From Mantis religiosa (lineage: Eukaryota > Arthropoda > Insecta > Mantodea > Mantidae): a stretch of DNA of 64,000 bases. Shown piece after piece: positions 46,640-58,014 of this stretch; position 1 is the first letter of the stretch, and each line of letters begins with the position of its first letter. A program made the translations under genes and the position numbers. The stretch lies in the NCBI GenBank assembly GCA_030765055.1, contig CM060950.1, positions 460,533,710 through 460,597,709 of the forward strand, in the 5' to 3' direction. Below the pieces are notes generated by a model. That model saw nothing but the letters and a program-made list of their open reading frames with translations. It made no database searches and was not told the origin of the DNA.

Positions 46640-47840
46640 GATATGTACAGCTAGTGAATTGGCCACACCCTGCCAAAACAATAAGAACCAGCAAAGGCAC
46701 AGAAAGAAAACCAGAATCGACATTAGAAGTATATACAGATGGCAGCAAGAGCATCAGGAGTTGCAATATTCATCAATAATGAACTTGCCCACCAAAGAAA
46801 ATATAAACTGGACACTAACTGCTCAAACAACCAGGCAGAGCAACAAGTCATTATAAAAGCCCTACAAAATATTGAAGAATTAAAAGATATAGAAAAGGAA
46901 AAGAGACCCGTAACAATATATATACTGATAGTCAAGTAATATAGGATTCCAGCAATAACCCTAAAATCCACAAAGCTTAATGCATAACATCCGAAATCGA
47001 CTCGGGAAGCTAGAAGAAAGGAATTGGAAGATTAATCTAAGATGGATAAAGCCACATGTAGGACATCGTGGGAATGAAATAGCGGATCAGCTTGCAAAGG
47101 AAGCAGTGCAAAATAACGGATTAGAAGTAAATTCAAGAAAATACCGAAAAGTGAAGTAATCAGCTGGCTAAAGTGCTCAAGTATGGAAAAATGGCAACAA
47201 GAATGGTAACAAACATCTAAAGGGGAAATTACAAAATGCTATTTTCTCAACATAAGTGACAGAAGAAAAGCTAAAATAAAACTAACATCAAATCTAACAT
47301 CATTGTTAACAGCTCACGGAAAAACTAAAGTGTACTACCACCGATTTAAAATAAGTGACATTCCAATGTGTAAGTGCAACCAAAACGAACAAACTGTGGA
47401 GCATTTAATCTTTGAAATGTGAAATGCGTAGAGTTTAACGCCCGCTTTTACTACATACGGCACCGCAGGCGGTGACACTGATGATACATGAGATGAAGAT
47501 GGAGCACCAATGGAATGACATGGCGGGGGAAACCGGAGGTCCCAGAGAAAACCCGCCCCAGCGCCGTGTGGTCCACCAAAAGTCTCACTTTGCGGTGGCC
47601 TGGGATCGAACGCGGGTCGCCTTGGTGAGAGCCAAGCGGACTAACCACTGAGCCACGGCGCGGCCTTTTGATCGTTGAGTGTAATCTGTTAGACAAGTAA
47701 GGGAAAATCTAAAGAAAGCAATAACAATGGCTGGTGGACGCTGGACATTAGAAAAAAAAAACGAACTTATACAAAAACACACCAAAAGTTTCAGTATATT
47801 TGTAAACAGTATCAACTTCGATAATCTACAAATAGTCAAG
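46640..47840 (+). pseudogene. LINE RNase H and zinc tail, split by SINE-B
   Basis: VYTDGSKSIRSC opens RNase H near 46720. Frameshifts follow, then NNELAHQRKYKLDTNCSNNQ, QAEQQVIIKAL, WIKPHVGHRGNEIADQLAKE, YYHRFKISDIPMCKCNQNEQ and TVEHLIFE up to 47418. After SINE-B the reading resumes with CNLLDK, RENLKKAITMAGGRWTLE and FSIFVNSINFDNL. R1/LOA-like by the zinc-tail pattern. It begins right after the mariner, which may have landed in it. Confidence 0.78.
47427..47666 (-). repeat. SINE-B inside the LINE tail
   Basis: Full minus-strand copy: box A TGGCTCAGTGGTTAG, box B GGTTCGATCCC (here CGTTCGATCCC). It sits between the LINE residues FE and C of HLIFEC, with an imprecise duplicate of TTTGA...GTGAAT on both sides. 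Confidence 0.85.
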
Positions 47841-47951
47841 TAGGTTGCAAACGTTTATATTAGTTTATAGAATTGTCAGTCTCAAGGAAATCTGATAATA
47901 TGTAAATCAATAGTGGAAATAAAACTGAATGTAACTGTGCGCCCAGGCATA

Positions 47952-49182
47952 CGAGGGGGGGGGCGCCCCAAAAGAAACCGGACTCCGAGGGCGCTGCCAC
48001 TCGTAGACGTAGTGCAGGGTTCTCACGCTAGATGGTGTTAGTAGAGACCTTCATGAAACAGCTGTGCAGACGGCGTCAGTGAAAAGCTGAACGTGCAAGT
48101 GTGGTATTGTGTTTCTCTGGCGGCTTATCTCTGCGAAGTCGTTATGGCAACTTTAAAAGAACAAAGAGTGTGTGTGAAATTTTGTTTCCTGCTTAAAAAA
48201 AACTACAACGGAGACACACCAAATGCTTCAGGAAGCTTTCCAGGAGGTCGCTATGAGCCGCACATAGGTTTTGGAGTGGTTTGTGCGCTTTAAACGTGGT
48301 GAGATGTGTGTTGAAGGCCAAGCTCGTTCTGGACGCCCTTCAGCATCGCGAAATGAGGAGAACATTGAAAAGGTCCGCCAAAAGATCAACTACGATCGTC
48401 GCCAAACGATGGACCAAATTCCAGCAGCGACAGGAATCAGTTGTAGCTCGTGCCAGCGGATTTTGAGGGAGGATTTGCACATGAGATGTGTTGCTGCTAA
48501 ATTTGTTCCGCACCTTCTCACACAGGAGCACAAAACCATCTGCATGAATGTGTGTCAGGACTTGAAAACAGAGATTGCACGTGATCCAAGCTTCTTGAAC
48601 AAAGTCACTTCAGGGGATGAGAGTTGGTGTTACGGGTATGACCCAAAAAACCAAGCAAGCGTCAAGCCAGTGGAGGACTCCGAACTCTCCCAGACCAAAA
48701 CAAGCAACGCAAGTGAGGTCAAATATGCAGACGACGCTCATTGTCTATTTTGATGTTCGTTGAATTGTGCATTGGGAATTCGTACCCCCTGGCCAGACTG
48801 TTAACCAGCACTTTTACTTGGATGTTTTAAGGCGTCTGCGAGAGGATGTGAGGAGGAAACGCCCGGAACTTTGGCGATCAGGTGACTGTTTTCTGCATCA
48901 CGACAACGTTCCAGCACACACGGCCTTACGAGTGACCCACTATTTGGCATCTCAGAGGTGGTCTGTCGCTCCTAACGCTCCATATTCGCTCCTAGCCCCG
49001 TGCGACATTTTCCTATTTCCACGAATGAAAAAAATAAACGCTAAAAGGGGAGCGTTATGACGATGTGGAGGCGGTAAAAACAGCTTCGCAAAGGGCACTG
49101 GACAATATCAAACTTGAAGAGTTCCAAACATGCTTGCAACAATGACAACAATCCGGTTTCTTTTTGCCCCCCCCCCCCTCGT
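47952..49182 (+). mobile_element. mariner with G-rich TIRs (1.23 kb)
   Basis: Left TIR CGAGGGGGGGGGCGCCCC then AAAAGAAACCGGA. Right TIR inverted: CGAGGGGGGGGGGGC then AAAAAGAAACCGGA. TA at 47950-47951 and 49183-49184. The full mariner length is retained. Confidence 0.85.
48144..49058 (+). pseudogene. mariner transposase, several frameshifts
   Basis: Starts MATLKEQRVCVKFCFLLKKN at 48144, then in another frame EAFQEVAMSRT and LEWFVRFKRGEMCVEGQARS. The open piece 48271-48753 contains TMDQIPAATGISCSSCQRIL and TSGDESWCYGYDPKNQ (first Asp). After a shift: PPGQTVNQHFYLDVLRRLRE, FLHHDNVPAHTAL (second Asp) and APYSLLAPCDIFLFP (third), with one residue missing from the usual YSPDLAPCD. Different lineage from the mariners at 3.9 and 45.7 kb. 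Confidence 0.87.
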
Positions 49183-49184
49183 TA

Positions 49185-49655
49185 TAGTGTTACTCACAAT
49201 GTAATGGAATATGCTGCATAATAAATAAATTAAAAAAACACACACATAAAGAGAAACGTTTTGGTCTAGTTTTTTAAATCATATGTTCTCAGATCGTGTA
49301 TTTGCAGTGAAACTTTAATGTCGTGTGAAATGCTACCTTCTGTTTCTGTAGTAGAGAAGATGTATAAAAAGGAGAAAGAATTGTGTGATTATGAAAAATC
49401 TCGAGTTCAGAGACGGGAAGCCCATTATGAGAGTAATCCGCGTGTAAGGGATTGAATTGCTCTCCTAGGAGGAAGGAAGGAAAGTTTAGCCACTGTCTCA
49501 GTTTACACATGCCTACTGAATATTATCATTGTAAGGCTTGCTCTACTCTACCTGGCCTTCAAGTGTGCATGGACGTTTACATTACCTCGTATATAGCACA
49601 GCTGTCAGAGCGAGCGAAACAGAGAAGCGTCTTACTACATTGCATATATTATCGT
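49185..49655. other. Unassigned sequence
   Basis: No feature recognised. Confidence 0.4.
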
Positions 49656-49660
49656 TTATT

Positions 49661-50825
49661 CAGTGGCGGCTCGGGCCGAAAAATAACAGCATGCTGTGGG
49701 AAAAAAAGATCGCATGTTTCTTCTTGGTATAAACAGAACTTCTACTTCCCTTCCCTTTTTGCTCAATTTTTAGATCGGGTGTTGGTCGCCCTAACATTTT
49801 TATACCAAAACTTCCTTCTAATACTCGCCTTGAAAAGCCAGTTTTCAAAAGTTCGTTACCCGTGTTCATTATTTATTGGTTAAAGTTTTCGTTACTCATA
49901 CATTGAATAAAATGAATTTATAACATGTTTCACACTCACACACAAAATAAAGAAGCTGATATAGCCACTAAATAACATTACACAAAGAAATACTTGGACA
50001 CAGTGCGAGCATGTGAACCACATGCACTTGTTATGAGGGATTCTCGTTATTGTCGCGTGTCAAGATGATAGATGCATCACAAACAATCTGCCCTCCGATT
50101 TAATAACCATTAGGTATTGGATCTGTTTACGTAAGTAGGACGGAAATAGTTTCTAGAACTAAAATATAAAGCAATGATAGCCTGCCTCGTTAGCGTGGTG
50201 GTAGAGTGTCTGCCTCACGTTCAAGAGATCCCGAGTTCGAATCTCGGTCAGGGTGAGTTACCTGGATAAGGCTTTTCCGGGGTTTTCCCTTATCCTGATA
50301 GACTAATGTCGGATAACTCTAAGCTCTAGGGACTCTGGGTTCATTTGAGCATCATTTCATCCATTCCATTCATCGTCCGATATGACTTAACGTTGGAGAA
50401 CGTAAATTACAACAACAAAAAAAAAAAAAAAAAATAGATTGCTAAATGATTTTCAATGCATATTCAAGTTCTGCTTCTGTAACTATGAGTGTTGGTAGCC
50501 CTGCTTCACCGCGCAACACCCAGCTGCAGCACCCATTTGTGTGAAAATCTAGGGTACTTAGGACTTCAGGGAGGCAAAAGACGAAGGTTGTACGCACGCG
50601 CAATAACTGCTTATCGAGCTTGCTGGCTCTCAGCACGTTGACGTCACGGATGCGTTCCATTTTACGCAGGTGTTCTCCATGCATCAAGAGCTCATTATTG
50701 GTCGTATTCGATTTCTTATACTTATAATAATGCATTGTTACTTGCATGGTATTTTAAAGTTTCTACAATGTGATTTATAAAATAGAAAAGAGCGTGCTGC
50801 AGCACGTAACAACGAACCGCCCCTG
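49661..50825. mobile_element. hAT-like non-autonomous element carrying SINE-A
   Basis: Left end CAGTGGCGGCTCGGG, inverted right end CAGGGGCGGTTCGTT (12 of 15), flanking octamers CGTTTATT and CGCCTATT (6 of 8). Both ends have a subterminal palindrome (ACAGCATGCTGT at 49686-49697; CGTGCTGCAGCACG at 50793-50806). No transposase is recognised. SINE-A occupies about 250 bp of it. Confidence 0.68.
50187..50435 (+). repeat. SINE-A, full length with A-rich tail
   Basis: Head CTGCCTCGTTAGCGTGGTGG, box B GAGTTCGAATCTC, complete body with CCTGGATAAGG, TTATCCTGATAGACTAATG, CGTTGGAGAACGTAAATTAC and a poly(A). One of the best-preserved copies in the window. Confidence 0.92.
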
Positions 50826-50829
50826 CGCC

Positions 50830-51235
50830 TATTTGGTACATTCAAGTAGTGAACGGAGTGAATGAATACAGTAACTTAACTTCCGAAGGAATTAAACATG
50901 AGCTTAAACATTTAACATCAATTTATTGTCACGTAGCTACTTCCCCGATTGCGTTGTTTACTGCTTGAAAGCGATGCTCTTTTACTCGTTCACTTATAAT
51001 CTGTCTCAAATTAGTTCATTCCTACCGTAAACATCCGGGTGAGAAGAGAGACAGAGACGAAACGGTTAAGCTGTTGATTGGTTGAGCGAAATTAATGGGA
51101 GTTTTCATTTATTTGCATGCGTACGATAAAATCCCTTCTTTAACTAGTAGCAGTAGTTTTGAGTTATATTTAGAAAAGGTAAGAAAAGTTTATACATTTA
51201 TAAAAAAAATGATTATAAAATATATTTCGTAATTT
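50830..51235. other. Unassigned sequence
   Basis: No feature recognised. Confidence 0.4.
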
Positions 51236-51240
51236 AAACA

Positions 51241-51770
51241 AGTAAAAATATATGAAATTTTGTGACTGGCCGTAGTAATAATTGTATGAGGTAACATTGT
51301 GACGTGGCGTTACATCGGCCAGTCACAAAATTAAGATAGGAGTAACGTTAGTTACGAAAAATCAATAATCTTGGTAGAGATGTTTGGTAATGGTGAGTGT
51401 GATGAATAGTCAAGAACTTTTATGTAATAATTGGAACTGTTTAAATATAACAAAGTAAGAATTTATCGATGTTGGAAGTAACTTGCAAGTGACTGGGAAA
51501 GGAAGTTCAAGTAAAATGTAATCCAAATAATACAATTAAATTATTATAAAATTTGACTTCTCCGAAACTGTATTCCGAACCACGCCTAAAACTTAGATTC
51601 ACATGACTCTTATTTAATCAAAAACAATCATCAAGAAACAACTCAAAATACAACGAATTAATCCTGTTATATCTGGCTTCTCGACGTGGGTCTTCCAAAC
51701 AGTCAACGTGCATTCCATCTCCAACATAGAAATCCCGCACCAAATTGCGCCCGAACGTGTGGCTGATTAA
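51241..51770 (+). repeat. Hairpin-headed interspersed repeat, copy 2
   Basis: Counterpart of 12741-13310. Perfect 16-nt arms at 51256-51271 and 51317-51332. Compared with copy 1, one base pair of the stem is changed on both arms (T-A to C-G). Shared downstream words include AATCAATAATCTTG and CATGACTCTTATTTAATCAAA. Confidence 0.72.
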
Positions 51771-51774
51771 GATG

Positions 51775-52485
51775 AAGACAAATTAACTACGAATAAAGAA
51801 TTTCTGTACCAGTACTACATTGCAAAGCGAGAAGGCACTGAATGTTTACGTTTGCAGTCCAGTCTTACACATGCTAGTGTCGAAGAACACTTCATTTTCG
51901 CCGCTCATTTGTTTCAAAGCAGCCAACTGTTGAAACATTTGGCTATTACTTCAGTTTTGTGGATCCCTCTATCTCGGTTAACACGAAGTACGCATACGAA
52001 TAAACTTACGTTAGAATAACTTCGAATAATTGATGTGTAGTCACAAGACTTTCTCTTCTCATTCTTGTACAAACTATTCTTTAAAATTCTTACTCCTCGA
52101 TCTACTTCATGTTAAACAGTGGTGCTATTACTAACTTCCTTATATGTACAATTGGCAGAAGACAATACAATAGGTTTGGCTGATAGTGTAGTATTGAATA
52201 GCTCCTGTTTGAAAAAAGTATTTAAGTTTTAAACCAACACCGGAGCATATCTTGAAAGTGGGTAAACCCACAAACTATTTCATATAAATTACGTAATTTC
52301 ACGAGCTCCAAAATTTTGTGTAGTAAGACGTTGTCATTTATGTTATACTAAATTCATTCATAATAAAGAGAACATTCCAAGAACATTCAAGATATACATT
52401 TAATTTGTTATAAAGTATATTAACATATGCTTCAATAAAAAACATTACACACTTATTATAGAAAATTTCAAACTCTGAAAAACCG
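51775..52485. other. Mostly unassigned; one diverged 136-bp array unit
   Basis: 52040-52190 (ACTTTCTCTTCTCATTCTTGTACAAAC, CTACTTCATGTTAAACA, GGCTGATAGTG) resembles a single unit of the 136-bp repeat at 27.4-28.0 kb. Confidence 0.45.
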
Positions 52486-52489
52486 TTCC

Positions 52490-53850
52490 ATGTAGTGTCT
52501 ACCTACCACAAGAAGGCAAGTGGGGCCTGAAGAGCGAGAGGAGCTTGAACTCTTTATCTGCTCTGGCAGTGGATCTGTTTACTACGAAATGAGTGTATGA
52601 GACTACATATGAGTCACCCATGTTGCCAGATCTAATGCTCGTTTCAATAAATAACTGCAGTGATAGTGTCTGCAAACCATAAGAAGGCAAGTGGGGCCTG
52701 AAGAGGGAGAGGAGCTTGAACTCTTTATCTGCTCTGGCAGTGGATCTGTTTACTACGTAATGAGTGTATGAGGGTAATATGAGTCATCCATGCCACCAGA
52801 TTTAATGCTCGTTTCAGTAACTGCAGTGATAGGTACTGTCTACACACCACAAGAGGGCAAGCGGGGCCTGAACTGTTCATCTTCTCTGTTAGTGGATCTG
52901 TTTACTGCGAAATGAGTGTATGAGTGTATGAGTCAACCATGCTGCCAGATTTAATGCTCATTTCAGTAACTGCAGTGATAGCTACCCCACTACAAGAATG
53001 CAAGTCGGGCCTGAAGAGAGAGAGGAGCTTAAATTGCTTCTCTGCTCTGTTAATGGATCTGTTTACTGCGAAATGAGTGTATGAGAGTACATATGAGTCA
53101 ACCATGCTGCCAGTTTTAATGCTCATTTCAGTAACTGCAGTGATAGCTACCCCACTACAAGAAAGCAAGCGGGGCCTGTAGAGGGAGAGAGGTTTCAACT
53201 GTTTATCTGCTCTGTTAATGGACCTGCTTACTACGAAATGAGTGTATGAGAGTACATATAAGTTACTCATGCTGCCAGATGTAATGCTCGTTTCAGTAAC
53301 TGCACTAATAGGTATTATGTACTGTATGACCACCACAAGAAGGCCAGCGGGGCCTGAAGAAGGAGAGGGGCTTGAAGTGCTCATCTGTTCTGTTAGTGCA
53401 TCTGTTTACTACGAACTGAGTGTGTGAGACTACATATCAGCCACCCATGCTGCCAGATCTAATGCTCGTTTCAGTAACTGCAGTAATGGGTATTATGTAC
53501 TGTCTGCCCACCATAAGAAGGCAAGCGGGGTCTGAAGAGGGAGAGGAGCTTGAACTGTTTATCTGTTCTGTTATGGATGGATCTGTTTACTACGAAATGA
53601 GTGTATGAGTAATATGAGTCACATATGCTGCCAGATCTAGTGCTCGTTTCAGTAACTGCAGTGATAGGTACTGTCTGCCAATCACAAGAAGGCAAGCGGG
53701 GCCTGACGATGGAGAGAGGTTTGAACTTTTTATCTGTTCTGTTGTGGATGGATCTGTTTAGTAAGAAATGAGTATGTGAGAGTACATGTGAGTCATCCAT
53801 GCTGCCAGATCTAATGCTCGTTTCAGTAACTGCAGTAATAGGTATTATGT
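52490..53850. repeat. Satellite of about 170 bp, eight copies
   Basis: Units carry AAGAAGGCAAGCGGGGCCTGA, GGATCTGTTTACTACGAAATG, AGTGTATGAG, CATGCTGCCAGATCTAATGC and TCGTTTCAGTAACTGCAGTGATAG. The GGGGCCTG word recurs near 52520, 52692, 52862, 53006, 53170, 53349, 53525 and 53696. Unit length varies from 144 to 178 bp. Frames read through several units on either strand (for example 52902-53384) but are by-products. Confidence 0.9.
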
Positions 53851-53854
53851 CTAG

Positions 53855-55525
53855 GTGAGTTATGTGGCAACACTGTATGTTTTACATGAACTTAGCATCC
53901 TTATCATATCCGGAGGGCGAGCATAAACATCATACGGACAGCGGTAAAGGGCAATTCGAGGTGGGGGTCATTTATCATAATACTTATGATGCAATCTTGG
54001 AACAAGTTTAAGGTATTTTAAGTTATGGCTCAAAACATGTATTTCGGCTGAGATCATGGTTTTCTATGCAATACATTACCTCATACTTATTTAGGCAGAA
54101 GAGAAAGTAAAGAAAGTTAAGTTTAATTGTTTGTTTGTGGAACACCTTTGCCGTTTTATATTCATTTATCATGTTTCACGTTACAAGTCTTGGTTTACCT
54201 AAGACAAGTAAAAAACCAGCGAAAATAAACAATATTAATCATCTTCTACTAAATGGAGAACAAAAAGCAACAAACAAATGAAAGCAGTTTAATTAACTAA
54301 TGCTTTCCGGAAGTGGTTTTCCATTACAAAGCGTAACTTCATTTTATTTTTCAGCAAGACAATGATGCATGTATTATACATTCATCACTGCGAGCACAGA
54401 TTTTAATCTCTTTCTTTTCACTTTAAACAAATTACCTCTGCTTACAGTACGTATGTACAAGGAGAGCATTTCATAAAACATACCGCAACATCGCGGACCG
54501 TTGTCTTGGAAACCATTATGCCGACAGACAACAATTAATCTCCAGTAATATATCCTGTCGCCGCGTACAACAAAACCACAGCAGTACGTGAAACAAGAGA
54601 AGTGCGTATGGCAACACTTTGCAAAATAACCAAAGGATACAAAGGTAGATGGCGATGGGTCCATTCAAAAAATACATGAATAGTTTTATTTTAAGATTAT
54701 TAAATTATATGTTTCAAATGGGATGGTGTTTGTCCTTAAGCGCTACTAGATGAGCAACCAATTGGAGTACTGCGGTGTTGTCGTATTGTTGCGTGTATAG
54801 GCTGAGCTAGATTTGGAAATTTCGGTATTCTGTAACGTGTATTGATTCTGACAGAAATGTATGTCAAACGTAAATTCTGCTGACTGGCATAAGGTTGGCA
54901 TAAGGAAATTATTCACATGTGACCCAAACTTGTTTTGATGATCAGAAGAAATAATGTTTAGTAGGTCAGTACAGGCTTAAACATTCTCTCAATGACGTAA
55001 ACGGTATGGTGCAAAATTAATAGTTAGTGGGAATCGATGAATTGACTTTTTGTAGGGCCCCTATTTAAGCCTGGTAGAGTTAGCCCTCGGGGAGAAACGT
55101 CGCAGGGATGTCAGAGGAGACTTTATGTCGGTCCCTGTGAGAGGTAACAAAAGTTTATCTAACAGTGTTTCTACGAATACTATAGCCCCGCCGGACTCAG
55201 CAGATTATACATCTTTCGACAAGCCCAGCCATACACCTAACGCATCGCCAACGGTAAGGTTATATCAAGTTATTATGTCATTAAGTATTACCAAAGCACC
55301 CCTGGTCTCTTCCAGATTCAGGGAATACTCTGTATAAATACTAGTCTTCTTCAAAATAGAGTTATTCAGTTTAGGTTGATTTTGATGTTTTCTTTACTCT
55401 ACCATCCCAATGGCTACACCCCCAGTTGTAGATTAGGTTTGTAAGTCTTTCAACCCCCCCCCCCTTACAACCCTGGTATGCAACAATATTGCATTCCTCC
55501 TAAGTGGTGTGTAACGAGCGGCAAG
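53855..55525. other. Unassigned sequence
   Basis: 1.7 kb without a recognised family. Small frames at 54374-54664 (minus) and 55125-55337 (plus) lack motifs. C-run at 55456-55466. Confidence 0.4.
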
Positions 55526-55532
55526 CTAATCA

Positions 55533-55960
55533 ATAAGATAAGATAAGATAAGATGCTTTATTGTCACATACGTTTACAGATAGTGAGTAAAAACTCAGTA
55601 AACAGGTGACTCGTCAACAGTAGAAAATTTAAAATAATAATAATTACACAAAATAACAATAACACTAATAATATAAATACTAATAATACAAATAATATAA
55701 TTACTAATAATATCAATACAACTATATACAAATATTGTTATAATTATGACATGCCCTTGGAATAATATTGTCAGAATATTAGAATTACAAAATGACAAAA
55801 AATTTCATTATAATTCAATTTTATCATCCATATATTCAATAATCGAGTAGTAGGCTTTGTCCATTAGTAGGTTATTTATTGCTTTATTAAAGCATTTGAG
55901 GTTTTTCATTTCACGGATTCTTACAGGTAATTTAGTATGAAATACTATTCGCGCTAAGAC
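55533..55960 (-). pseudogene. LINE 3' end with (ATCTT)n tail
   Basis: Minus strand: HTKLPVRIREMKNLKCFNKA, INNLLMDKAYYSIIEYMDDK and a stop near 55815, followed by an AT-rich 3' UTR, an AATAAA at about 55555 and a short pentanucleotide tail (complement of AAGATAAGATAAGATAAG). Only the last 45 or so codons of a jockey/CR1-type protein remain. Confidence 0.78.
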
Positions 55961-56059
55961 TGAAACTCAGATTCTGCCAAAACTGATCCACGAGGAACGT
56001 AAAAACCGCATATTTTTTAGCTCAAACAGTTTTCCTAATACAAATAAATAAAGTACTTA

Positions 56060-56515
56060 CAGCTGACTGGCGCTTCGTTTTTAGGGTTGAAAAAGGGCAT
56101 CCACGTCTCAATCATTGTCACAATCGATTGAAAGAAAGTTCCATTCATGCCGTCTTCAGGTGTCAACATCGCCTGACAATTTGCCACGCCTTGTGATCAT
56201 CCGCAAGCACTCGTAACACCCACCTGGAATATATTTTTCGCATTGTCAGATCTTCATGCAGGATTGTGTGCACAAATCCCATGGAAATGCCAATTTTGGA
56301 GACGATATCTGCAACTGTCTTGGTTTGTTGTCACACGATGTTCTGCCTTCATTGAACTGTCGCACCCAAGAATGCACATTAAACACATCCATGATACCAT
56401 CACCACGTGCCTCATTCAACTGGCGATGAAAATCAACAGGTGTCACACCACGAAAATGGAGAAAACGAATGATTACATCAGAGAAAGACAGCTTCGAGAG
56501 TTGTGACGTGTTTCA
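56060..56515 (-). pseudogene. mariner transposase, 5' part, degraded
   Basis: Minus strand: VIIRFLHFRGVTPVDFHRQL, NEARGDGIMDVFNVHSWVRQ, FNEGRTSCDNKPR (HTH). A break follows, then shifted pieces ending MIETWMPFFNPKNEA, which correspond to the TGDETWVHHFxPE block with the first Asp lost. Same subfamily as the fragment at 17.9 kb. No TIR found. Confidence 0.8.
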
Positions 56516-56624
56516 GTCGGGAGCGAGGCCTGCACTGTGTGTGACGTCAGGCAAGACCCGTGTAGTACCAAGTTGCCTATATAAATGGAGCAGCGAGTAC
56601 AGAATTTGAGGGTTCAGTCAGATT

Positions 56625-56975
56625 TAGCACACTCGATGACAACAATGTAACTGCTACGAACCTAATGGAACTGTAAAATTTACAATGGGACAAGACTTGG
56701 CTGATTTTGATAAGAATGTCCCCCCAACCAGATTTCAGAATTTGTATTCACTTGCCGCACGGACATTGTGTATGTTTGACTCGACATATGTGTGTGCGAA
56801 CAATTTTTTCTTTCTGCTATGAAATCAGCTAAGTCCAAACCCCGAAGTACCTTGTCGTATTACAGTCAAACTTGCAGTCTTCGATTACAGATTTCTCAGA
56901 TATTACGTCCTGACATTGATAAACTAGTTAAAGAAAGACGAAACAGAAAGTGTTGGAAAATGACCACGTAATTTT
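56625..56975 (+). pseudogene. hAT-type (GTF2IRD2/ZBED-like) transposase C-terminus
   Basis: Forward readings: DKTWADFDKNVPPTRFQNLY, SLAARTLCMFDSTYVC, then in another frame SAMKSAKSKPRSTLSYYSQT, SLRLQISQILRPDIDKLVKE. This is the dimerisation tail common to domesticated and transposon hAT proteins (STYxCExxFSxMKxxKSKxRSxL...PDIDxLV). One frameshift lies in the middle. The rest of the protein is not present. Confidence 0.75.
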
Positions 56976-57167
56976 GTTCTGAATAGTTCTCCTCTAATTT
57001 GCAGAGAAAATTACTTGATGTTTTATTTTATTTACTTTATAACATGCCTGTCCTTCAGATACACACGAGTTTGAAGTTTTATATATTTTCTCATAACACA
57101 GAGCCAAAATGTAATTGTTTATAAATTATGACCAAATGTGTAATAATTAAAGCAGTCTGCATTAATA

Positions 57168-57774
57168 CGAGGTACATACAGAAAGTAAGTTCTGTTTGGT
57201 AATTAAATTAAATTGTGTACAGATACAGAAAAACTATTTATTGCACAAAATTCTACAACTCTTAAACTACTTTTCCACATAACTGCCGAAATTTTCAACC
57301 AGTTGGAAACATTTTCTTTCAGCTCTTCGTCATTGTTGAAGTGTTGACCGTCAAGAAAAGATTTGAGATACAAAAACAGATGAAAGTCGCTAAAAACAAG
57401 GTCAGGGCTGTAGGGGGTGGGGGTGTCAAACTCGTCCCAGCCAAATTCTTGTAGGATGTTTCTCGTCGCATTTGCAGTGTGGTCGTCCGTTGTCGTGAAG
57501 GTACACAACACCTTTTGACATCGCAAATTTTCCGATAAATTTCAGTTGGTTTCACTTTCCTAGCATTCAGAAAACGAATCACAGATCTGATTTCACAAGC
57601 GGCGGGATTTTCAATCAACACCGATATTGTAAACAAGCACAACAAAGCGTACGTGGCTGACAGCGACGTTTCTTCTCCTTGATACAGAGCGTCTACCGCG
57701 TATGTGAGGAACTGTGATCGCAGTGCTGCAGCGGAGATAAATTAAAACAGAACTTACTTTCTGGACGCCCCTTG
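57168..57774 (-). mobile_element. mariner deletion derivative (607 bp)
   Basis: TIRs: CGAGGTACATACAGAAAGTAAGTTCTGTTT on the left and CAAGGGGCGTCCAGAAAGTAAGTTCTGTTT (inverted) on the right. TA at 57166-57167 and 57775-57776. The minus-strand coding remnant has the HTH start (ENPAACEIRSVIRFLNARKV, KPTEIYRKICDV) fused to the tail (YSPDLVFSDFHLFLYLKSFL). The middle, with the first catalytic Asp, is deleted. Confidence 0.88.
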
Positions 57775-57779
57775 TATTG

Positions 57780-58014
57780 CAACACCCAAGAAGTAAGTTG
57801 TACATATTAACACCCAATACTTTCCTCTCTTTCCTTCCTGCACACATCAAACTATTCCTTCCGCTTCGACAACAGTAATCAGCGCGGTGACGTCACACGC
57901 TAACCTGTCTTTCGTTTGGGAGCATATTTTGCGGTGAGAGCTGGAAGAGCTGATGTCCCACCTCTAATACCTGTCTTCCCCTGGATTACACACTGTTCTT
58001 GCAATCCAGCAGAC
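57780..58014. other. Unassigned sequence
   Basis: No feature recognised. Confidence 0.4.

Noticed and set aside
49452..49883. 143-codon plus-strand ORF
   Set aside because: Crosses the left end of the hAT-like element at 49661, so it cannot be a conserved gene; no motif.
52902..53384. 160-codon minus-strand frame with repeated MLSISA-like blocks
   Set aside because: By-product of the 170-bp satellite. Frame and content change with unit indels.
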